A stretch of 64,000 nt of DNA, taken from positions 240,070-304,069 of the forward strand of contig CAJYPK010000006.1 of the NCBI GenBank assembly GCA_913776615.1. The letters run 5' to 3'. Below, in pieces: positions 17,299 through 25,489 of this stretch (its first letter is position 1; each line of letters begins with the position of its first letter). The stretch comes from an uncultured Hymenobacter sp. (lineage in GTDB: Bacteria; Bacteroidota; Bacteroidia; Cytophagales; Hymenobacteraceae). A model generated the notes under the pieces. It had not been told where the DNA came from, did not search any database, and saw nothing but the letters and a program-made list of their open reading frames with translations. Both the position numbers and the translations under genes were made by a program.

Positions 17299-18678
17299 AT
17301 GCATCGCCAAGTTCTCTCCTCGCCCGCGACCCGCCTTTCTACCAGTCCCCTACCGGTAGTACGCCCCCCGGCCAGCCAGCGGCACTTTCAAAGCTCCGCC
17401 GTGGAGCAGGCCATTGCGGAGTTTCAGCGGCAGGTCCGCGACCCGGAATTAGGCTGGCTGTTCGGTAATTTTTTTGCCAACGCGCTCGACCGCCACGTCA
17501 TCCCCGCCGCGCCGGGCGGCCGGCCCGATACCTTCGTGAGCGCGGGTGCTGCCGATGTAATGAGCCTGGCCGACAGCAGCATCCAGGTGTGGCCTTACTT
17601 GGCGCTCGTCACCCGCGACGCGGCGCTGCGGCAGCTCGTAGCCGGCGTCATCAACCGGCAGACGCAGTGCATCTTGCTGGATCCCTACGCCAATGCGTTC
17701 TACGCCGATACAACCCACGTCGGCGCCGGGTCGCCCGACCGCCCCGCCCCGCGGCCCGGGGTGCAGGAGCGCAAATGGGCACTCGATTCGCTCTGCCATC
17801 CCATTCGGCTGGGCTACCACTATTGGAAAATTACCGGCGACGAGCAGCCCTTCGATGCGCAGTGGCGCGCAGCTATGCGGCTGATCATCCAAACTTTCCG
17901 CGAGCAGCAACGCCGCACCGGCCCCGGTCCCTACCAGTTTCAACGCGCCACGGCCGATGCCCTCGACACCCGGGCGCTGGCGGGCTACGGCTACCCGGCG
18001 CGGCCCACCGGGCTCATCGCCTCGGCCTTTCGCCCCGGCGGTGAGGCCACGCTCCTGCCCTTCCACGCCCCCGCCAATTTTTTCGCCGTGGCCAGCCTGC
18101 GCCAGGCAGCGCTCATGCTCTACGACATTGCCCACGAGCAAGCGGGCTACAACGAGCTCATGGCGCTGGCCGATGAAATCGGCGTGGCGCTCCGGCAACA
18201 AGCCCTCTGCCCGCACCCCGCACTGGAGTTGGTATACGCTGGCGAGGTCGATGGCTACGGCAGCCGCGCCCTGTTCGACGAGGCCAGTCTGCCCGGCTTG
18301 CTCAGCCTGCCCTACCTGGGCGCGCTTCCCCCGCACGACCCTGTTTACCAGCAAACCCGGCAGCTGGCGCTTTCGCCCGGCAACCCGTTTTTCTACCAGG
18401 GCCGGCTGGCCGAGGGCCTGGGCAGCGCCCGTACCGGTCCCGGCCAGATAAGCCCCGCGGGCCTGGCCCTGCGCGGCCTCACCAGCCGCGACGACGCCGA
18501 AATCCGCACCTGCGTGCAAGCGTTCAAGCTTGCCCACGCGGGGACCGGCTACCTCCCCGCCGCCTTCGACCCCGCCGCCCCCAGCCCAATACCCCAGCCC
18601 CCCTGCGCTACGGCCAACGCCTTAGCGGGTGAGTTGTTGTGGAAAGTGTATCAGGAGCGCCCGCACTTGCTGGCCTAG
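17299..18678 (+). CDS. GH125 family exo-alpha-mannosidase-like protein
   Basis: A 459-residue protein with the GH125 (former DUF1237) pattern: FFANALDRHV near residue 58, DVMSLADSSIQVWPYL, then LLDPYANAFYAD, ERKWALDSLCHPIRLGYHYWKITGD, and later PYLGALPPHDPVYQQTR. Characterised GH125 enzymes release alpha-1,6-linked mannose. In most homologues that I recall the second motif reads as an AMWLRDS-type acidic loop; here the equivalent is MSLADSS, so the catalytic acid should be checked. No signal peptide is visible from this start, unlike many Bacteroidota homologues, so it is cytoplasmic or the start is wrong. It follows the GH64 gene, separated by a terminator and a repeat. Confidence 0.85.
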   Translation: MHRQVLSSPATRLSTSPLPVVRPPASQRHFQSSAVEQAIAEFQRQVRDPELGWLFGNFFANALDRHVIPAAPGGRPDTFVSAGAADVMSLADSSIQVWPYLALVTRDAALRQLVAGVINRQTQCILLDPYANAFYADTTHVGAGSPDRPAPRPGVQERKWALDSLCHPIRLGYHYWKITGDEQPFDAQWRAAMRLIIQTFREQQRRTGPGPYQFQRATADALDTRALAGYGYPARPTGLIASAFRPGGEATLLPFHAPANFFAVASLRQAALMLYDIAHEQAGYNELMALADEIGVALRQQALCPHPALELVYAGEVDGYGSRALFDEASLPGLLSLPYLGALPPHDPVYQQTRQLALSPGNPFFYQGRLAEGLGSARTGPGQISPAGLALRGLTSRDDAEIRTCVQAFKLAHAGTGYLPAAFDPAAPSPIPQPPCATANALAGELLWKVYQERPHLLA

Positions 18679-18842
18679 TCGGGCAGTGGGTGGCCCCGCC
18701 GGTAATCGGCACCCGGTTAGTTGGCTTCTGCTTATTTGTTAACAGCACAATGAGCTACGCTCCGATTGTGGGGGTTAACTTTATAATCTGAAAATCTGTA
18801 AGTAGGCACTTCGCCTGCCCACACGGCGCTCGCTCCCTGCCT

Positions 18843-19550
18843 ATGCCCCTCATTCCTCATACTCCTCCGGACGAGTCACTGCGCCTGCAAGCCCTGCGGC
18901 CTTACCAGCTCTTCAACACCATGCAGGATGAGACGTTTACCGGCCTGGTGCGCCTGGCGGCCCGGCTGTTTCACGTGTCCATCGGCATCATCGCCTTCGT
19001 CGAGGAAGAAGAGGTGCGCTTCGGGCTCAACTACGGCCTTGCCCCCGACCTGGACCGCGTCAACCGCTGGGAAACGCTGTGCTCGGTCGCCATGCTGCAC
19101 GAGGAAGTTAGTGTATTTGAAGACCTGGAGGCCCAGCCCTGCGACCTTATCAATCCCATCCTGGTGCAGCGCCTCCGACTGGGCTTTTACGCGGGCAGCG
19201 CCCTGCGCACGCCCGCGGGCCACGCCATTGGGGTGCTGTGCGTTATCGACCATCAGCCCCGCACCTTTACCCCCGCCGAGGCCGACCTGCTCCAGCGCCT
19301 GAGCGCCTTGGTCATGGACCTGCTCGGCCTGCGCCTGCACCTGCTCCAGCAGCCCACCTGGGACCAACCCCTCTGGGCCGCCGTCCACGCCCGCCTCACC
19401 GATGCCATCCTGCACCTTGAAACGCTGGCCGACCACCCAATTACGCCAGCTGATAATCCCACCGCGCTAGCCCAACTGACCGCCACCCGGACGGAAACCC
19501 TGCGGGTTATCGACGTGCTCAGCAAGGATATTCAGGCGCTACAGAGCTAA
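18843..19550 (+). CDS. GAF domain protein
   Basis: A 235-residue protein. Residues of about 10-165 form a GAF domain opening with LRLQALRPYQLFNTMQDETF, with IIAFVEEEEVRFGLNYGL, ETLCSVAMLHEEV and the closing IGVLCVIDHQPRTFTPAE. GAF proteins of this type bind small molecules or dimerise in signalling; the pattern is that of GAF domains normally attached to histidine kinases or diguanylate cyclases, but no output domain is present. The last 65 residues are helical and Thr/Leu/Ala-rich, perhaps a dimerisation helix. It stands alone, with no partner gene nearby. Confidence 0.85.
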   Translation: MPLIPHTPPDESLRLQALRPYQLFNTMQDETFTGLVRLAARLFHVSIGIIAFVEEEEVRFGLNYGLAPDLDRVNRWETLCSVAMLHEEVSVFEDLEAQPCDLINPILVQRLRLGFYAGSALRTPAGHAIGVLCVIDHQPRTFTPAEADLLQRLSALVMDLLGLRLHLLQQPTWDQPLWAAVHARLTDAILHLETLADHPITPADNPTALAQLTATRTETLRVIDVLSKDIQALQS

Positions 19551-19568
19551 TTTGGACCAATTCGGCGG

Positions 19569-19576
19569 TACCTTTG
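19569..19576 (+). promoter_or_regulatory. Probable -7 box (TACCTTTG)
   Basis: Exact TAnnTTTG match only 4 bp before the EamA transporter start, so the message would be leaderless or start at an inner codon (second ATG at 19587). Confidence 0.5.
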
Positions 19577-19580
19577 TACT

Positions 19581-20459
19581 ATGCCAATGTCTAGCCCAGC
19601 CCGTTTTTCATTACCGCCGGTTCCGGCGGTCTTCTTAGCCATCATCAGCGTACAGGGGGGCGCGGCCATTGCCAAAGGGTTGTTTCCGGTGGTAGGCGCG
19701 GCGGGTACGGCCAGCATGCGGATCGGCATCTCGGCCCTCATGCTGCTGATTGCCGTGCGGCCCCGGCTGGGCCAGCTCACGGCGGCGCAGTGGCGGGCTG
19801 TCGTCCCTTACGGCGTGGCGCTGGGCATGATGAACTTCTTGTTTTACTGCGCCCTAGCCCGCATCCCGCTGGGGCTGGGCGTTACGCTTGAATTTTTGGG
19901 GCCGCTGGCCGTGGCGCTGGCGGGCTCGCGCCGCTGGCTCGATGCGCTGTGGGCGGTGCTGGCCGGCCTGGGCATCGCGCTCATCGCGCCCTGGGGCGGC
20001 CAGGGCATCGACACGGTCGGGATGCTCTTTGCCCTGGCGGCGGGCGCCTGCTGGGCCATCTACATCGTGCTGGGGGGCCGCGTAGCCGAGGTGCTGCCCG
20101 GCAACACGGCCGTGGCCGTGGGCATGTTTTTTGCCTCGCTGGCCGTGCTGCCGTTTGGCTTCGCCGATGGCAAGCTGCTGCACCTGACGCCCCACCTGCT
20201 GGGCCTGGGCTGCGCGCTGGCCTTGCTTTCCAGCGCCCTGCCCTTCACCCTCGAAATGCAGGCTTTGCGGTCGCTGCCCACGCGCATCTTCAGCATCCTG
20301 ATGAGCGTGGAGCCCGCCGCCGCCGCGCTCTGCGGCCTGGTTTTCCTGCACGAGCGCCTCACGCCGGCCCAGTGGCTGGCGGTGGCCCTGGTGGTAGTGG
20401 CTAGCGCCGGAGCCACGCTCTCCGCCAAAAAATCATTGGCGGCGGCCGGCGGCGAGTAG
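19581..20459 (+). CDS. EamA/DMT-family exporter, RhtA-like
   Basis: A 292-residue inner-membrane protein with about ten hydrophobic segments in two EamA repeats. Sequence features resemble RhtA-type threonine/homoserine exporters: AIISVQGGAAIAKGLFPVVGA at the start, GVALGMMNFLFYCALARIPLG, ALAAGACWAIYIVLGG, and a C-terminal ILMSVEPAAAALCGLVFLHE motif. The likely role is efflux of amino acids or related metabolites; the substrate cannot be deduced. The gene is convergent with the ADP-ribosylglycohydrolase gene, with only 3 bp between the stops. It has its own candidate promoter at 19569. Confidence 0.85.
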   Translation: MPMSSPARFSLPPVPAVFLAIISVQGGAAIAKGLFPVVGAAGTASMRIGISALMLLIAVRPRLGQLTAAQWRAVVPYGVALGMMNFLFYCALARIPLGLGVTLEFLGPLAVALAGSRRWLDALWAVLAGLGIALIAPWGGQGIDTVGMLFALAAGACWAIYIVLGGRVAEVLPGNTAVAVGMFFASLAVLPFGFADGKLLHLTPHLLGLGCALALLSSALPFTLEMQALRSLPTRIFSILMSVEPAAAALCGLVFLHERLTPAQWLAVALVVVASAGATLSAKKSLAAAGGE

Positions 20460-20462
20460 CGG

Positions 20463-21434
20463 CTAGCTCGCCGCCAGCCGCTGGGCCAGGTCTTCGATAT
20501 CGGCCCGGCGGGCCAGCCCGGCCAGCCACTCGGCCGGAATGCCCGCCTCCCCGTAGGTCAGCCCCGCCAGCCCGCCCGCTACCGCGCCGGTAGTGTCGGT
20601 GTCGTCGCCTAGGTTCACGGCCGCCAGCACGGTAGCGGCGTAGGTGTCGTAATTGAGCAGGCACCACAGGGCGGCTTCGAGGGTGTGCACCACGTAGCCG
20701 GAGGATTTGATGCTGACTTCGGGCTGGCTGGGCAACTTACCAGACAATATCCACCACTGATACCATTTCTGCTCCTCTGCCAAAGTCATGACACTATCCG
20801 TTTGCAGCCAAGGATTTGCGAGAGCTTGCATCTGCTTATAAGCTTCTGTCGCACTCAAGCCATTCAGCAGCCCCCGCGCTACCAGAAGATATAAAAAGCA
20901 CCCCAGCGTGGAGCGCGGGTGGCCATGCGTAACGCTAGCTACGGCCTCGGTCAGCGCCCAGGCTGCGTTCAGGTTGAGGTTTTCAACCTGCCAGGTTTGG
21001 TGGAAGACGAGCGGCAAAATCCGCATCAACGCGCCGTTACCGTTATCCTGCTCCGAGCGCGGCCCTGCTTGGCTAGGGCTCACGCCCCGCTCCAGGTTTT
21101 GAATAGCGTAGCGCGTGGCATTACCCACGTCAAAAGTCTCGCCAGTGGCGGTCCAGTAGCTAACATTCAACCAATTGGTAGCCCTTCGACCAAAGTCAGC
21201 CAGATCCGGCACACCGGTTAGCCCACCGGGCCGGGCCAGCGTTTCGGCCAAGCAAAAGGTGAGCGACGAATCATCGGACCACGTACCGGGCGGCTGGTGG
21301 TGGGTGCCGTAGCCGCGCAGCCCGGTCACGGGGTCGCGGTGGCGCGTGTGGCGGCTAATAAACTCAACGGGCACGCCCAAGGCGTCGCCCACGGCCAGGC
21401 CCAACAGGGCGGCGCGGATGCTGGTAACAGTCAT
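20463..21434 (-). CDS. ADP-ribosylglycohydrolase family protein
   Basis: A 323-residue protein of the DraG/ARH family, which removes ADP-ribose from proteins or small molecules with a two-metal site. The N-terminal motif LGLAVGDALGVPVEF, the metal-binding TWSDDSS (Asp54, Asp55) and the C-terminal metal motif VNLGDDTDTTGAVAGGLAG are all intact. The ATG at 21434 was chosen because it lies just ahead of the conserved first helix; the 28 extra residues to 21518 are unlike the family. There is no ADP-ribosyltransferase gene in the window, so the substrate is unknown. Codon use in the central part (about 20750-21200) is somewhat AT-richer than the ends. Confidence 0.92.
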   Translation of the reverse strand: MTVTSIRAALLGLAVGDALGVPVEFISRHTRHRDPVTGLRGYGTHHQPPGTWSDDSSLTFCLAETLARPGGLTGVPDLADFGRRATNWLNVSYWTATGETFDVGNATRYAIQNLERGVSPSQAGPRSEQDNGNGALMRILPLVFHQTWQVENLNLNAAWALTEAVASVTHGHPRSTLGCFLYLLVARGLLNGLSATEAYKQMQALANPWLQTDSVMTLAEEQKWYQWWILSGKLPSQPEVSIKSSGYVVHTLEAALWCLLNYDTYAATVLAAVNLGDDTDTTGAVAGGLAGLTYGEAGIPAEWLAGLARRADIEDLAQRLAAS

Positions 21435-21589
21435 ACTTAAAAGCCGAATAAGACGGTTACGCCGACAAAGTGCGGGCGTCTGCCGTAAATCCAACGCAAG
21501 AACTGCAATAAGGGGCACTATTCGTAGCCCCAGTGGCGTTTTTGCCGTACGTTAGCGTACGGTTGTGCAACTTGCCGCCGACTGGCTGT

Positions 21590-21597
21590 TACATTTG
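21590..21597 (+). promoter_or_regulatory. Probable -7 box (TACATTTG) for the tail-specific protease
   Basis: Matches TAnnTTTG, 24 bp before the start. A GTTG at about 21562 lies near the distance expected for a -33 element. Confidence 0.5.
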
Positions 21598-21621
21598 GCC
21601 CTCTTCCTAATTTCTTCCTGA

Positions 21622-23769
21622 ATGTTATCCCCCCGCCTCAAAGTTGGCTCTTACGCCGGCCTCGTAGCCGCCGTATTCGGGCTGGCGTCTTACCGCTTCT
21701 ACGAGCACAGCGGCCCGCGCTCGGCCCCCGGCAAAGAGCAGGTGCTGGTCGGCACTATTGTGCAGGGTCTGTCGCAGGCACACTACCAGCCCGAGCGCAT
21801 CGACGACGCGTTCAGCAAGCGGGTATTTGACTTGTCGCTCAAGCGCCTCGACTACCGCAAGAAATTCCTCTTGCAGTCGGACGTGGCGCAGCTGATGAAG
21901 TACCAGACCGAAATCGACGACGAAACCAAGCGCGGCAGCCACGAATTTCTGGACCTGAGCACCAAGCTCATGGCCGAGCGCACCAAGCAGATGCAGGCGC
22001 TGGCCCACGAAATTCTGGCCCAGCCGTTTACGTTCGATGCCGACGAGTCGCTCCAAACCGATTTTGAGAAGGCGACCTTCCCCACCAGCCCCGCCGACCA
22101 GCGCGAGCAGTGGCGCAAGCTGCTCAAGTACGAGACGCTCGTGCGCGTGGCCGAGATGATGGATGAGCAGGACAAGCGCCACGACCGCGCCAAGGTAGCC
22201 AGCCTGGCCAAGGAGCCCGCCACCGCCGAGCCCGATCGCACCCCGGCCCAAATGGAAGTTGAGGCCCGCAAGCGCGTGCTCAAGTTCTACGACGAGCAGT
22301 TTGCCGACCAGCCCGACGCCAACGAGATGCTGACGGAGTACGTCAAGGTTATTTGCAATACCTACGACCCGCACACCGAGTACTTCCCGCCCCGCGAGAA
22401 GGAAGAATTTGATATTCAGCTCACGGGCCGCTTCGAAGGCATCGGTGCCACGCTGCGCGAGAAGGAAGGCCTCATTTACATCGAAGACATCGTGCCCGGC
22501 TCGGCCTCGGCCCGCCAGGGCGAGTTGAAGAAGGGTGACGCCATTCTGCGCGTGGCCCAGGGTGCCGCCGAGCCGGTGAGCATCGAGGGCTGGCACACCA
22601 ACAAAGCCGTGACGCTCATCCGGGGCAAGAAAGGTACCGAGGTGCGCCTGACGGTGAAAAAGGCCGACGGCTCGACTAAGGTTATCTCTATCTTCCGCGA
22701 TGTGGTAGTGGTAGAAGACACCTACGCGCAGTCGGCGGTGATTAATGACCCCAGCGGCATTAAAATCGGCTATCTGCACCTGCCGGCTTTCTACGCCGAC
22801 TTCAACGACAACGGCGGGCGTTCCTCGGCGGCCGACGTGAAAAAGGAACTGGCCAAGCTGACCGCCGAAGGCGTGAAGGGCGTGGTATTCGACCTCCGCA
22901 ACAACGGGGGCGGCTCGCTCAACGACGCCGTTGAGATGGCCGGCCTGTTCATGCCCAGCGGCCCAATGGTGCAGGTCCACGACAGCCGTGGCGTTACCAA
23001 CGTGCTCAACGACAAAGATCCCCGCGTGCAGTACAGCGGCCCGCTCGTGGTGCTCGTGAATAAATACAGCGCTTCGGCCTCCGAAATTCTGGCGGCGGCT
23101 ATCCAGGACTATAAGCGTGGTATCATCATGGGTACCACCAGCACCTACGGCAAGGGCACGGTGCAGCGCATCATCGACCTCGATGAAACGCTGCCCAACG
23201 AGCTGGCCAGCCTCAAGCCGTTTGGCTCGCTCAAGTTCACGATGCAGAAGTTTTACCGCGTCACCGGGGGCTCGACGCAGTTCAAGGGCGTGGCTTCGGA
23301 CATCGTGCTGCCCGACATCTTCTCGTATGTTGACCAGGGTGAGAAGGAAATGGACTATCCGCTGAAGTGGGACGAAATCAAGCCCGCCAGCTACCGCCCC
23401 TGGGATGACCAACCCAACTACGCCAAGCTCCAGGCCAACAGCAAGGCCCGCGTAGCCGCCAACCCCGCCTTCCAGCAAATGACGGAGCTCGTGCAGAGCC
23501 TGCGCAAGCGCAAAAACGAAACCGTCGTGTCGCTGAACCTGGAGAAATACCGAGCCATGCAGCACATGCTCAAAGCGGAGTCGGATAAGTACGAGGCCAT
23601 CCAGAAAACGGCCAAGCCGCTGGCCCTCACGCCCCTGGCCGCCGACCGCCAGGCCCTGGGCAACGACTCGGTACGCATCAACCGCTCCATGCGCTTTACC
23701 CGCAACCTGGCCCTGAGCAAGGATATCACCCTCGGGGAAGCCGTAGCGGTAATCAAGGACGAACAATAG
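21622..23769 (+). CDS. prc: Tail-specific (carboxy-terminal processing) protease
   Basis: A 715-residue S41 peptidase of the Prc/Tsp type. An N-terminal hydrophobic anchor (residues 10-27) directs it to the periplasm. A helical N-domain follows, then a PDZ domain (about residues 265-355, with RFEGIGATLREKEG and VPGSASARQGELKKGD). The catalytic core has NKYSASASEI with Ser485 and YGKGTVQ with Lys511, the serine-lysine dyad, with one residue more between them than I recall for E. coli Tsp. The C-terminal helical domain (RKRKNETVVSLN) also fits Prc. It degrades misfolded or tagged periplasmic proteins and trims envelope hydrolases. A family F inverted repeat starts directly after the stop codon. 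Confidence 0.93.
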   Translation: MLSPRLKVGSYAGLVAAVFGLASYRFYEHSGPRSAPGKEQVLVGTIVQGLSQAHYQPERIDDAFSKRVFDLSLKRLDYRKKFLLQSDVAQLMKYQTEIDDETKRGSHEFLDLSTKLMAERTKQMQALAHEILAQPFTFDADESLQTDFEKATFPTSPADQREQWRKLLKYETLVRVAEMMDEQDKRHDRAKVASLAKEPATAEPDRTPAQMEVEARKRVLKFYDEQFADQPDANEMLTEYVKVICNTYDPHTEYFPPREKEEFDIQLTGRFEGIGATLREKEGLIYIEDIVPGSASARQGELKKGDAILRVAQGAAEPVSIEGWHTNKAVTLIRGKKGTEVRLTVKKADGSTKVISIFRDVVVVEDTYAQSAVINDPSGIKIGYLHLPAFYADFNDNGGRSSAADVKKELAKLTAEGVKGVVFDLRNNGGGSLNDAVEMAGLFMPSGPMVQVHDSRGVTNVLNDKDPRVQYSGPLVVLVNKYSASASEILAAAIQDYKRGIIMGTTSTYGKGTVQRIIDLDETLPNELASLKPFGSLKFTMQKFYRVTGGSTQFKGVASDIVLPDIFSYVDQGEKEMDYPLKWDEIKPASYRPWDDQPNYAKLQANSKARVAANPAFQQMTELVQSLRKRKNETVVSLNLEKYRAMQHMLKAESDKYEAIQKTAKPLALTPLAADRQALGNDSVRINRSMRFTRNLALSKDITLGEAVAVIKDEQ

Positions 23770-24040
23770 ACCGCAGATTTAACGGATTAAACGGATTGCG
23801 CAGATACGCCCGCCAGCCTGCGGCGGCGGGCTGACTAAGCGAGAGTTGTGAGAGCTGCCCTGCGGGGCAGCTCTTTTTTTTGCACATATTTTTAGCAAAT
23901 CGCCTTCGTCAATCAGTCTGATCAGCAATCAATCCTCAGCAGCCAGTACCACCACCCCTATCGCCAAAAAAGCCCAGTCAGCCCGCCGCCGCGAGCTGGC
24001 GGGCGTATCTGCGCAATCCGTTTAATCCGTTAAATCTGCG
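23770..24040. repeat. Inverted repeat, family F copy 1 (about 64-bp arms)
   Basis: Left arm at about 23771-23834 and right arm at about 23976-24040 are near-exact complements, beginning CCGCAGATTTAACGGATTAA. The 140-bp interior contains the terminator of the protease gene. The left arm abuts the protease stop codon. A diverged copy is at 25202-25494, so the two copies bracket the gene at 24092. This element accounts for most of the 320-bp gene-free gap. Confidence 0.93.
23851..23882 (+). terminator. Terminator of the tail-specific protease gene
   Basis: A perfect 10-bp stem AGAGCTGCCC/GGGCAGCTCT with a 4-nt loop and a run of T. It lies between the arms of repeat F1. Confidence 0.88.
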
Positions 24041-24065
24041 ATTATTTTTAGCAAACGGGCACTAA

Positions 24066-24073
24066 TATTTTTG
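24066..24073 (+). promoter_or_regulatory. Probable -7 box (TATTTTTG)
   Basis: Fits TAnnTTTG, 18 bp before the ATG at 24092. Confidence 0.4.
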
Positions 24074-24091
24074 GCGGCGGGTTTATCTGGT

Positions 24092-25201
24092 ATGACTACG
24101 AAAACCGAAGCCCGCATCATTCCGCTCATTCCGGCCGAAACGTATTCGGCTCCGGTAATGGCCGTGTCGCCCGCCGAAGCACTGCTCACGCCCGAGGAGC
24201 AGGAGCAACAGCGCCTGGCCGACGAAACCTGGCGCCGCTCCATTCCGGCCCAGGTGTTTCTCAACTATTTCTTTGCCCTGAGCTACCACATTCAGGAGGG
24301 CGAGAGCCCGCTGGGCGGGCTGGCTCACTCGGCCTACTTCCGCCAGCACCAGGCCGAACTGAGCGAGGGCGACGTAGCCGCGCTCACCAAGCTGTTGCAC
24401 GCGTGCTGGAGCACGGAGTACGCGTTGCGCGCCACCGCCGAGTTGGGCGACGAAAACTTCCTTCGCAACGCCCTGCACTGGACGTTCCCGCAGGCGTACC
24501 ACACCATTCTTTCGGGCCTGCAAGCCTTTCTCTATACCACCGGTGTACGGTCGAATAACTCCCAGGTCATTCGCCGCGAGGTGGGTCGCCTGGTGGTGAA
24601 AAATGCCTACCCGCGCCCGGTCTCGTTCTACGCCGCCGGGGCCTACGGCGACTTCAACATTCACCGCTTGCCGCTGGCTGGCTACAAGGCTGGCCTGCAC
24701 ATCGCTTCGCAGGAGATTGATGCCCAGGCCCAGATTGGCCAGTTTTTGCGCACCACCCGCAAACAAACGGCCATCGCCGTGCGCCAGCAGGTGCAGGCCA
24801 ATCCCAATACCGCCATCCGCAGCCAGAAAACCGGTAAGCCGCTCGACAAATGGACCGCTGCCCACTGGCAGCAGATTACCTGGCGCCTGGGCTACACCAC
24901 CATCTTCGACCTGCTGGGCCGCCTGCGTATCTCGCAGAGCAGCCGCGAGATCGAGCGCTACGTGGAGGCCGACATCGACTTCAAGCTCTTCCACAGCTCC
25001 TTGCTCAACGTGGTGAGCTATCTCAACGGCATCCACGAAACTTACGTGGCCAAGGCCCTGGGCCTGGAGCGCTACGAGCAGTTGGTGCGCGAGCTACCCA
25101 GCCACTTGCAAGCCAGCTTCGTACAGGAGCGCCTACGCACCCGCGTGCAACCTACCCTGCTTGGCACCGAGCCGGAGCCCGAGCTCAAAATGGCCGCCTA
25201 A
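24092..25201 (+). CDS. Hypothetical protein of unknown function
   Basis: A 369-residue soluble protein that I do not recognise. The first 35 residues are variable. The rest is mostly helical with Arg- and Glu-rich surfaces and conserved-looking aromatic blocks: VFLNYFFALSYH, HACWSTEYALR, ALHWTFPQAYHTILSGLQAF, VRSNNSQVIRREVGRLV, SFYAAGAYGDFNIHRL and LFHSSLLNVVSYLNGIHETYV. No catalytic motif is obvious. The ATG at 24092 is preferred to the TTG at 24071. The gene is bracketed by the two family F inverted repeats, has its own promoter-like box and is followed by a terminator at 25280, so it is a self-contained unit between the protease and lysS genes. Confidence 0.8.
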   Translation: MTTKTEARIIPLIPAETYSAPVMAVSPAEALLTPEEQEQQRLADETWRRSIPAQVFLNYFFALSYHIQEGESPLGGLAHSAYFRQHQAELSEGDVAALTKLLHACWSTEYALRATAELGDENFLRNALHWTFPQAYHTILSGLQAFLYTTGVRSNNSQVIRREVGRLVVKNAYPRPVSFYAAGAYGDFNIHRLPLAGYKAGLHIASQEIDAQAQIGQFLRTTRKQTAIAVRQQVQANPNTAIRSQKTGKPLDKWTAAHWQQITWRLGYTTIFDLLGRLRISQSSREIERYVEADIDFKLFHSSLLNVVSYLNGIHETYVAKALGLERYEQLVRELPSHLQASFVQERLRTRVQPTLLGTEPEPELKMAA

Positions 25202-25279
25202 GACCGCAGATTTAACGGATTTAACTGATTTCGGGGATACGCTTGGCGGCGCCAAGCTGACTAGGTGGACTTGGTTTTT

Positions 25280-25308
25280 AGGCCGCTCCTTCGGGGCGGC
25301 CTTTTTTT
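25280..25308 (+). terminator. Terminator of the gene at 24092
   Basis: Stem AGGCCGCTCC/GGGGCGGCCT (one G-U pair), TTCG-type loop and seven T. Confidence 0.85.
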
Positions 25309-25313
25309 GGGCT

Positions 25314-25321
25314 TACTTTTG
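25314..25321 (+). promoter_or_regulatory. Probable -7 box (TACTTTTG) for lysS
   Basis: Exact TAnnTTTG match directly after the preceding terminator. It would give lysS a leader of about 175 nt that contains the right arm of repeat F2. Confidence 0.5.
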
Positions 25322-25489
25322 CCTCCCTTTTGGTCGTTACAGATAGTCTGGCTGGCTACTCTCCCATCCCGCCTGCCTACCCTGACTGGTAGCAATCTCC
25401 CCACGCCAACTATCCGTACCACCCAAAAGTCAGCCCGCCGCCGCAGGCAGGCGGGCGTATCCGTGTAATCCGTTAAATCCGTTAAATCT

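Noticed and set aside
21625..23766. A 713-codon open frame on the minus strand opposite the tail-specific protease
   Set aside because: Long antisense frames are expected in GC-rich coding DNA; the product is His/Gly/Leu-rich with no family pattern, and the plus strand encodes a full protease.
24092..25201. The unknown 369-residue protein as a HEPN-type RNase toxin
   Set aside because: The RSNNSQ stretch is only loosely like the Rx4-6H motif and the required His is missing; no antitoxin is adjacent.
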